A DNA stretch of 20,136 nucleotides from Cupriavidus sp. (lineage in GTDB: Bacteria > Pseudomonadota > Gammaproteobacteria > Burkholderiales > Burkholderiaceae), in the NCBI GenBank assembly GCA_013362725.1, contig JABFVP010000133.1:1-20136 (forward strand), in the 5' to 3' direction. Positions 14,755 to 20,136 of this stretch are shown here, in pieces (position 1 is the stretch's first letter; each line of letters begins with the position of its first letter). The position numbers were made by a program, and so were the translations under genes. Under the pieces are notes generated by a model. The model saw nothing but the letters and a program-made list of their open reading frames with translations. It was not told the DNA's origin and did no database searches.

Positions 14755-16005
14755 TTACTCCTGCAGGTTGGCCGCGGCCGCTTCACGACGCGCCGCGGCT
14801 TTCTTCATCGCATGGCGGCGCAGGCTGACCTGCTCGAAGCGCCAGATCACATAGCAGAACGCCAGGAACGGCCATAGCCAGCCGAGCCACTGCGCCAGGC
14901 TGTTGAAGTGGATGAAGCGGCCCATGCGCCAGCCCTGCTCTGAGATCCACGCATAAGGGTTGGACGGCAGCACGTTGGTCAGCGCCACCAGCACGATCAT
15001 CGCCGCCATCGCCAGCACCGCGCGCAGCCAGCGCGGCAGGTACAGCAGCAGCGCCAGCACCAGCGAGCTGGTCAGCAGCGCGAAGCGCCCGCCTTCGGAC
15101 AGCCAGACGAAGGCGCTTTCGGTCGGGAACTGCAGCTCGGCCGCGGTCGCCTTGAGCAGCAGCGCCGCGGCCAGCAGTCCGGCCAGGATGCGCAGCATCG
15201 GCGCGCTGCGGCGCATCGCGATCGAGGCGAACAGGCCGGTGCCGACCCAGCTGCTGGCGGTCACCAGCGATTCCAGCAACTGCTGGCTCTGCATGTCCTC
15301 GGGCGGCAGGCCGATATGGTCCTGCCACGCCTCCAGCTGCGGGAACACCATCTGCAGCACCTGCATTGGCCAGGATTCCGGGTCGGTCAGCCATTCGCGC
15401 ACGATGCCGCCCATGCCGAACAGGTGCTCCTGCGGAAACACCTGCGCGAACGGCCACAGCAGCAGCAGGATGATGGCAAAGCTGGCGTGCGGCTCGAACC
15501 ACGCATGGCGCAGCCGCGTCAGGCGGCCGTCGTCGATCAGCGCGCGCGTGAACGGCGCCACCACGGCGCCGCCCAGCAGTGCCCCCAGCGCATTGGTGAT
15601 CAGGTCGATGTTGGACGAGATCCGGCTGGGCAGCCAGGTCTGGAAGGCTTCCATGCACGCCGACAGCAGGGCGCCGGCGACCAGCGCCACCAGCGTGGCG
15701 CGCCCGCCCGACACGCGCGGATGCAGCGACAGCACCACCAGCGCGCCGAACGGGAAATACCCCAGCACGTTGGTGAGCAGGTCGAAGTCGGTGATGTAGC
15801 GCGGCTTGGGCGCGCTGACAAAGGCAAAGGGCGAGATGCCGTTGTCGATCCAGCCGGAGAACGGGTACAGGCTGGCATAGATCACCAGCAGCGTGAAGCA
15901 GAGCAGCCCCACGCGCGCCAGCGGCGAGTGCTGCGGCGCGGCGGCCGGTGGTGTTGGCATTGCCGCCGGCGGCGGCGCGGAGAGCGGCGGGCGAGCCGGC
16001 TCCAT
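14755..16005 (-). CDS. VanZ-family membrane protein, enlarged
   Basis: A 416-residue polytopic membrane protein. After a Pro/Ala-rich N-terminus (1-28) and a first membrane segment with YPFSGW (47-52), the VanZ-like domain spans about 30-155: TDFDLLTNVLGYFPFG (72-87) and EAFQTWLPSRISSNIDLITN (119-138) followed by ALGALLGG. VanZ itself is about 160 residues and gives low-level teicoplanin resistance by an unknown mechanism; most relatives are uncharacterised. Here a further 250 residues add several membrane helices, so resistance should not be assumed. The start ATG at 16005 has AGGAG upstream. It lies 18 bases after the lipoprotein gene and is probably the last gene of the mla-type operon. 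Confidence 0.85.
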   Translation of the reverse strand: MEPARPPLSAPPPAAMPTPPAAAPQHSPLARVGLLCFTLLVIYASLYPFSGWIDNGISPFAFVSAPKPRYITDFDLLTNVLGYFPFGALVVLSLHPRVSGGRATLVALVAGALLSACMEAFQTWLPSRISSNIDLITNALGALLGGAVVAPFTRALIDDGRLTRLRHAWFEPHASFAIILLLLWPFAQVFPQEHLFGMGGIVREWLTDPESWPMQVLQMVFPQLEAWQDHIGLPPEDMQSQQLLESLVTASSWVGTGLFASIAMRRSAPMLRILAGLLAAALLLKATAAELQFPTESAFVWLSEGGRFALLTSSLVLALLLYLPRWLRAVLAMAAMIVLVALTNVLPSNPYAWISEQGWRMGRFIHFNSLAQWLGWLWPFLAFCYVIWRFEQVSLRRHAMKKAAARREAAAANLQE

Positions 16006-16023
16006 GGCGAATCTCCTGTGGCT

Positions 16024-16674
16024 TTACTTTAGCTGCAGCGTGCCGACCCAGTCGAGCAGCGCGGCAATCACGGCATCGCTGGCTTCGGCCAGCGCCTTGA
16101 CGCCGCCGGCGCCGTCCGCGCTGGGCGCGGGCCGGCGCGCCGCGAAGGTCTGCTGGCCAAGCATGCCTTGCCGGTACACCGTGGCGCGCAACCGCACCAC
16201 GCCCTCGCTGGTGGTGGCGCTGTCGAACACCTGGTCGAACTCGAGCAGGTCGACCTTCAGCGCCGGCGCGCTGCTGTCGCCGGACCAGCCCAGCGTGCCG
16301 CGCGCGGCCACGGCTTCGCGCAGGCGCTCGTCGAACAGGCGCGTGGGGGACATCACCCAGCGCTGCGTGGCGTAGGCCTGCAGGCGCTGCGCCTGGGCGT
16401 ACTGGAGCCGGTAGAACAGGGCATTGCCTTCCAGCCAGTTGGGCCCGTCGGTCTGCGACACGCGCAGTTTGGGCAGCGCTGCGGGCGCAGGGTTCCCGGT
16501 GCCGGAGGCCGCGCTGCTGGCGACGGCCGGGCCCAGGTCATAGGTGATGGTCGGTTCGCCGCGCGTCAGCGCGCAGCCCGACAGCGCCAGGCCGGCGCAG
16601 AACAGCAGCAGGGCCGCGCGCAGGCGGGCGGTTGCGGAGCGCAGCAGGCGTGGCATCTCGGTCGCAGGATTCAC
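16024..16674 (-). CDS. ABC-type transport auxiliary lipoprotein (PqiC-like)
   Basis: A 216-residue predicted lipoprotein. Starting at the GTG (16674), an Arg-rich n-region and hydrophobic core (about 8-33) end in the lipobox LSGC with lipidated C34, followed by ALTRGEP, which lacks an Asp at +2 and so favours outer-membrane sorting. The mature part shows the auxiliary-lipoprotein pattern: TYDLGP, LRVSQTDGPNWLEGNALFYRLQYAQAQRLQAYATQRWVMSP (in pieces, about 72-112), LDEFDQVFDS-like LLEFDQVFDS, then VVRLRATVYRQG. Such proteins (PqiC, formerly DUF330) act with MCE transporters in lipid transport. An alternative start is the ATG at 16656, six residues later; the GTG is preferred for a weak GAGA site. 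It is 67 bases after mlaD. Confidence 0.83.
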   Translation of the reverse strand: MNPATEMPRLLRSATARLRAALLLFCAGLALSGCALTRGEPTITYDLGPAVASSAASGTGNPAPAALPKLRVSQTDGPNWLEGNALFYRLQYAQAQRLQAYATQRWVMSPTRLFDERLREAVAARGTLGWSGDSSAPALKVDLLEFDQVFDSATTSEGVVRLRATVYRQGMLGQQTFAARRPAPSADGAGGVKALAEASDAVIAALLDWVGTLQLK

Positions 16675-16741
16675 GGCGGATTCTCGCGGTTGACGTTGGA
16701 CGTGATCGATTGGGAGAGGGCGGTGGCGCATGCCGGCCGCG

Positions 16742-17686
16742 CTACGGCGCCGCACTGAAGCCCGGCTCGCCCGGCCCTGGCGTGGGCGTGGGCGCGCCGA
16801 ACAGCACGCTGCTCGGGCTCTCGTTGAACTGGCCGGCGGCACGCTCGAAGCTGCGCGCGGTCTGGCGCGCGTCGCGCGCCAGGCCATTGAGTTGCGGCAG
16901 GGTCTCTTCGCTGAAGGTGCCAGCAGCCGACTGCACCGACGCGGCCGCGCCCTGCAGGTCGCGCCCGACGCTGTCGACGGTGCGCATCACGGTGCCGTCG
17001 GGGTTGGCCAGCTCCTGCGTCAGGCGCCGCGTCGATGCCAGCGTCGCGTTCAGGTTCTCGGCCACCTTCGGCAGGCGCTGCGCCGCCGGCGCGAGCGAAT
17101 CGGACAGGCGCGAATAGTCTTCGGCGGTCTTGCGCACCGAGCGGATCGCCGCCATCAGCTCGTCGCGGTTGGCGCCCTGGAACATGTCGTTGATCGAGCC
17201 CATCAGGGTCTCGGCCTGGGTCAGCAGCGAATCGCCGCGCTTTTCCAGTTCCTCGAAAAAGCCGGGCCGCATGGCGATGCGCGCGACCGCCCGCGGCGAG
17301 GTCGGCAGCGGCGGCGAGGCGGCGGTGCCGTCGTGCGCGGCGGAGTCGTCGAGCTGCACGTAGGCGATCCCGGTCACGCCCTGGAAGCCCAGCGTGGCGT
17401 AGGTGGTGCGCGTGATCGGCGTTTCGCGGTTGACGTTGACGCGCACGATGATCTGGCCCGGCACCTGCGGATCGAACTTGATCGACTCGACCTTGCCCAC
17501 CGCCAGCCCGCGGTACTTGACGTCGGCCTGCGGCCCGAGGCCGTTGACGGTCGAGCGGGTGATCAGGTCGTACGGCACGCGCACCGCGTGGTCGCTGCTG
17601 AACCAGAAGATCGCGAACAGCACCAGCACGGCCAGGCCGATGGTGAACACGCCGGCGAGGAAGGCGTGGGACTTGTTTTCCATCAT
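16742..17686 (-). CDS. mlaD: MCE-domain lipid-transport protein, MlaD-type
   Basis: Substrate-binding component of a phospholipid ABC transporter. The 314 residues comprise one N-terminal membrane anchor (9-29, FLAGVFTIGLAVLVLFAIFW), an MCE domain (about 37-114, with GLGPQADVKYRGLAVGKVES and ATLGFQGVTGIAYVQLDD), then a long, mostly helical region (about 140-285) rich in Ala, Gln, Leu and Glu, and a Pro-rich end (TPTPGPGEPG). E. coli MlaD has only about 183 residues, so the helical extension is large; it could form a periplasm-spanning tube or coiled coil as in longer MCE proteins. The ATG at 17686 overlaps the mlaF stop as ATGA; a second ATG follows at once. The symbol is by family; whether this is the canonical Mla system is open. 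Confidence 0.88.
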   Translation of the reverse strand: MMENKSHAFLAGVFTIGLAVLVLFAIFWFSSDHAVRVPYDLITRSTVNGLGPQADVKYRGLAVGKVESIKFDPQVPGQIIVRVNVNRETPITRTTYATLGFQGVTGIAYVQLDDSAAHDGTAASPPLPTSPRAVARIAMRPGFFEELEKRGDSLLTQAETLMGSINDMFQGANRDELMAAIRSVRKTAEDYSRLSDSLAPAAQRLPKVAENLNATLASTRRLTQELANPDGTVMRTVDSVGRDLQGAAASVQSAAGTFSEETLPQLNGLARDARQTARSFERAAGQFNESPSSVLFGAPTPTPGPGEPGFSAAP

Positions 17687-18531
17687 GCTTCTCCAGGGGG
17701 CGGCGCCGCGGGCGGCCCGGGCCGGGGCAGCGCCTGCAGGGCGCGCTGGGCGCGCTCGCCCAGGAAATACTCGCGGATGAAGGGATGGTCCACCTCCACC
17801 ACTTGCGCAATCGGCGCGGCCGCGATCACCTTGTGGTCGGCCAGCACCGCGACGCGGTTGGACAGCGCCACCAGCGTGTCGAGGTCGTGCGTGATCATCA
17901 CCACGGTCAGGCCCAGCTCGCGGCGCAGCTCGCGGATCAGCGCGACGTAGTCGTCGGACGCCATCGGGTCCAGGCCCGCAGTGGGTTCGTCCAGGAACAG
18001 CAGCTCGGGTTCCAGCGACAGCGCGCGCGCCAGCGCCACGCGCTTGATCATGCCGCCGGACAGGTCCGCCGGCATCTTGTCGGCATCGCGCGACGACAGC
18101 CCCACCAGCTGCAGCTTGAGCAGCGCCGCCTGGCAGATCAGGTTGTCGGGCAGCGCGCGCAGCTCGCGCAGCGGCAGCGCGATATTGTCGATCACCGACA
18201 GCGCCGAGAACAGCGCGCCGCGCTGGAACTGCAGGCCCCAGCGGCTGCGCAGCGCCTGCAGCTGGGCCGGCCGCAGCCGCGCCGGATCCTCGCCGAAGAC
18301 CTTGATGGTGCCCGAGGTGGGACGCTCCAGCCCGACGATCTGGCGCAGCAGCACGGTCTTGCCGCTGCCCGAGCCGCCGACGATCGACAGCACCTCGCCG
18401 CGGTAGACGTCGAGGTCCACATGGTCGTGCACCACCGCCTTGCCGAAGCGCTTGACCAGGTCGCGCACCTCGATCACCGGAGTGCGCTCCGGCTCGCGTG
18501 GCGGGGTCGAGTTCGCTGGTGCCGCGTTCAC
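17683..18531 (-). CDS. mlaF: Phospholipid-transport ABC ATPase, MlaF-type
   Basis: Cytoplasmic ATPase that drives the MlaE-type permease. The 282 residues show every ABC motif: Walker A GGSGSGKT (52-59, K58), Q-loop LQFQRGALFSAL, signature LSGGMIKRVALARA, Walker B ELLFLDEPTAGLDP and the switch histidine in ITHDLDTL. FQRGALFSALSV and LSGGM are typical of the Mla/Ttg2/MKL subgroup. A short N-terminal extension (1-17) and a Pro-rich C-terminal tail flank the core. The GTG start at 18531 overlaps the mlaE stop as GTGA, and the gene's own stop overlaps mlaD as ATGA, so the three are translationally chained. Confidence 0.95.
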   Translation of the reverse strand: MNAAPANSTPPREPERTPVIEVRDLVKRFGKAVVHDHVDLDVYRGEVLSIVGGSGSGKTVLLRQIVGLERPTSGTIKVFGEDPARLRPAQLQALRSRWGLQFQRGALFSALSVIDNIALPLRELRALPDNLICQAALLKLQLVGLSSRDADKMPADLSGGMIKRVALARALSLEPELLFLDEPTAGLDPMASDDYVALIRELRRELGLTVVMITHDLDTLVALSNRVAVLADHKVIAAAPIAQVVEVDHPFIREYFLGERAQRALQALPRPGPPAAPPPGEA

Positions 18532-19664
18532 AGGCCTACGTCCTTGAACAGGATGGCGAAGACCGCGTCGGCCAGGATCACGATGGTGATCGCGGTCACC
18601 ACCGAGGCGGTGGTGCCTTCGCCCAGGCTCTGGGTGTTGGGCTTGATGCGCAGCCCGAAGTGGCAGGCCGTCAGCGCGATCAGGATGCCGAACACCACGC
18701 CCTTGCCCAGCCCCAGCCACAGGTTGGCCACCGGCACCGCGTCGGGCAGCTCGCGCAGGAAAAAGGTGGCGCTGATGCCCAGCTGCATGCGCGCGGCCAG
18801 CATGCCGCCGGCCAGCGCCATCACGTCGGTCCACGCCACCAGCAGCGGCATGGCGATGGCCAGCGCGATCACGCGCGGCATGATCAGCCGGAAGCCGTGC
18901 GAGATGCCCATCACGCGCATCGCGTCCAGCTCCTCGGTCACGCGCATCACGCCGATCTGCGCGGTGATGGCCGAGCCCGAGCGCCCCGCGATCAGGATCG
19001 CGGCAAGCACCGGCCCCAGTTCGCGGATCACCGCCATGCCCAGGATATTGACGATGAAGATGCTGGCGCCGAAGGTGCGCAGCTGGTTGGCCGACAGGTA
19101 CGACAGCACGATGCCGATCAGGAAGCCGACCAGCGCCGTGATCCCCAGCGCCTTGTAGCCGACGTTGTAGATGTTGGCCGAGATCTCGCGCCACGGGCCG
19201 CGCTGCGGCATGCGCGCGAAGCGCAGCAGGTCGAACGCCAGCTGGCCCAGCATGGTGACGCCGCTGCCCAGCTGCGCGCCGAACGACAGCACGTTGGCGC
19301 CGAACAGCGTGACCGGGTTGAAGCGGTCCACCATGTGCTTCTTCCAGCCCTCGTCCTGCGCCGCGGCAATGCGCTCGAACACCCGGCGCTGGCCCTCGCT
19401 GGCCTCGAGCCGTTGCGGCAGCGCGCCGTTCCAGGCCTGCCACAGCAGCTGCCCGCCGATATGGTCGAGGCGCTCGACGCCGGCCAGCGACCATTGCGAG
19501 TTATCAGGGTCCTGCGCCAGCTCGTGCAGCTGCGCGCGCAGTTGCCGGGCCTGGCGACAGCCGGCCAGCGCGAGCGCGGTCCAGTCGCCACGCAGCTGTA
19601 CGCTGACGGTTCCGTCCCCGCGCGTGATCTGGAAGTCTGGCGTCGTCTGGCGTTCCAAGGGCAA
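18528..19664 (-). CDS. mlaE: MlaE-type permease with N-terminal STAS-like domain
   Basis: Inner-membrane permease of the lipid ABC transporter. The C-terminal ~265 residues are MlaE: WREISANIYNVGYKALGITA, LVGFLIGIVLSYLSANQLRT, VIRELGPVLAAILIAGRSGS, ITAQIGVMRVTEELDAMRVM and a final FAILFKDVGL. The N-terminal ~95 residues look like a STAS domain (DFQITRGDGTVSVQLRGDW, then LAGVERLDHIGGQLLWQAW), the fold of MlaB, so this appears to be a natural MlaB-MlaE fusion. The start is uncertain: the open frame runs to 19835, but the conserved part begins near residue 10 of the form starting at TTG 19664 (or TTG 19658), 16 bases after a predicted transcription start. ATG 19736 is an alternative. No clear ribosome binding site is seen. 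Confidence 0.85.
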   Translation of the reverse strand: MPLERQTTPDFQITRGDGTVSVQLRGDWTALALAGCRQARQLRAQLHELAQDPDNSQWSLAGVERLDHIGGQLLWQAWNGALPQRLEASEGQRRVFERIAAAQDEGWKKHMVDRFNPVTLFGANVLSFGAQLGSGVTMLGQLAFDLLRFARMPQRGPWREISANIYNVGYKALGITALVGFLIGIVLSYLSANQLRTFGASIFIVNILGMAVIRELGPVLAAILIAGRSGSAITAQIGVMRVTEELDAMRVMGISHGFRLIMPRVIALAIAMPLLVAWTDVMALAGGMLAARMQLGISATFFLRELPDAVPVANLWLGLGKGVVFGILIALTACHFGLRIKPNTQSLGEGTTASVVTAITIVILADAVFAILFKDVGL

Positions 19665-19686
19665 GCGATGTGATGGCCGAGTCTCG

Positions 19687-19692
19687 ATTCTA
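19687..19692 (-). promoter_or_regulatory. Putative -10 element of the mla-type operon
   Basis: TAGAAT on the minus strand (five of six to TATAAT), in the divergent mlaE-birA intergenic region. Transcription would begin near 19680, just upstream of the TTG start choices for mlaE. The -35 position (about 19710-19715) is GC-rich and poor. Confidence 0.4.
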
Positions 19693-19756
19693 AGCCACGC
19701 GCCCGGCTGGCGCGACCGCGCCGTGGCCGGCGGCATGCCCTGGCGCGCGGCGCGGC

Positions 19757-19762
19757 TACAAT
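19757..19762 (+). promoter_or_regulatory. Putative -10 element of birA
   Basis: TACAAT in GGCTACAATGCGG, five of six to the sigma-70 -10 box and typical of GC-rich betaproteobacterial promoters. The -35 position is weak. Transcription would begin near 19769, with a leader of about 80 bases before the birA ATG. Confidence 0.45.
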
Positions 19763-19847
19763 GCGGCATCTGCCGCGGACGCCGTTTGCAGGCCGGAATC
19801 CCGCCTGTGCCGACCGCGACCCCGCCCATTCCCATCCATTGCCGCGC

Positions 19848-20136
19848 ATGTCCGCCGTTCCTCCGAATCCGCCCGATCCTTCCGTCGCCATGTCCTGGCG
19901 CATCGATGCCGGCGCGCTGCGCGCCATGCTGTCGCCCGCGCTGCGCGACTGGACCCTGGAACTGGTCGAGGAAACCGGCTCGACCAATGCCGACCTGACC
20001 GCGCGCTGCCGCCAGTCGCCGTGGTCCGACGCCGGCACGCTGCGCCTGGCCTATCGCCAGACCGCCGGACGCGGACGCCAGGGCCGGCCGTGGCAGGGGC
20101 AGGCCGGCATGACCTTCTCGGTAGCGCTGCCGCTGG
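19848..20136 (+). CDS. birA: Biotin-[acetyl-CoA-carboxylase] ligase BirA (partial)
   Basis: Attaches biotin to the carrier protein of acetyl-CoA carboxylase via biotinyl-AMP. The first 96 residues are present and run off the window. The biotin-ligase signatures are visible: LELVEETGSTNADL (about 43-56), the substrate-site strand with the conserved STN, and RQTAGRGRQGRPWQ with the GRGRxGR nucleotide-binding loop, then MTFSVALPL. No N-terminal helix-turn-helix precedes the catalytic domain, so this is the monofunctional type, without the repressor role of E. coli BirA. ATG 19848 is taken as the start; ATG 19890 is possible. It is divergent from the mla-type operon. Confidence 0.93.
   Translation, partial: MSAVPPNPPDPSVAMSWRIDAGALRAMLSPALRDWTLELVEETGSTNADLTARCRQSPWSDAGTLRLAYRQTAGRGRQGRPWQGQAGMTFSVALPL

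Noticed and set aside
17785..19158. 457-codon plus-strand open frame opposite mlaF and mlaE
   Set aside because: Antisense shadow of two ABC-transporter genes whose motifs are complete; no domain is seen in it.
1..20136. CRISPR array, tRNA, insertion sequence, prophage or defence island
   Set aside because: I saw no regularly spaced repeats, no cloverleaf, no transposase or phage gene and no compositional break; nearly all the window is filled by core-type genes.

Overview
The window is high-GC, densely packed chromosomal DNA. Gene order and protein content point to a betaproteobacterium of the Burkholderiaceae, most like Cupriavidus/Ralstonia; this is inferred from style and synteny, with no database search. 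There is no sign of phage, insertion sequences, CRISPR, rRNA or tRNA.

Layout. (1) 1-4093, + strand: elongasome genes, namely the mreC tail, mreD, mrdA (PBP2) and rodA, closely spaced. (2) 4094-4317: an intergenic region with two inverted copies of a REP-like palindromic repeat, then a putative promoter. (3) 4318-6104, +: a DUF484 gene and xerC. (4) 6106-7062, -: a GcvA-like LysR regulator, convergent with xerC (stop codons 1 base apart) and divergent from a small DUF2917 gene (7310-7678). (5) 7840-9613, +: lipB and lipA, bracketed by intrinsic terminators. (6) 9825-14728, +: a pyroglutamate module of six genes: pxpB, pxpC, pxpA, DUF969, DUF979 and pcp. (7) 14755-19664, -: a phospholipid-transport-type operon read mlaE, mlaF, mlaD, auxiliary lipoprotein, VanZ-family membrane protein. 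(8) 19848 to the end, +: the start of birA, divergent from mlaE.

How the genes work together. The first block builds the lateral cell wall: RodA polymerises glycan, PBP2 cross-links it, and MreC/MreD organise the complex. LipB moves octanoyl groups from acyl-ACP to lipoyl domains and LipA inserts sulfur. In the pyroglutamate module, Pcp cuts N-terminal pyroglutamate from peptides, the PxpABC 5-oxoprolinase opens 5-oxoproline to glutamate using ATP, and DUF969/DUF979 are two membrane proteins placed as if they import 5-oxoproline or a related compound. The minus-strand operon encodes a permease with an N-terminal STAS-like domain, its ATPase, a long MCE (substrate-binding) protein and an outer-membrane-type lipoprotein, the set expected for lipid traffic across the envelope.

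The observations most worth following are the complete pyroglutamate module with its untested two-part transporter, a palindromic AT-rich operator candidate in front of it, the REP-like repeat pair, the possibly leaderless lipB mRNA, and the STAS-MlaE fusion in an operon that also carries an enlarged VanZ-family protein. Nothing here is a clear new defence or mobile system.
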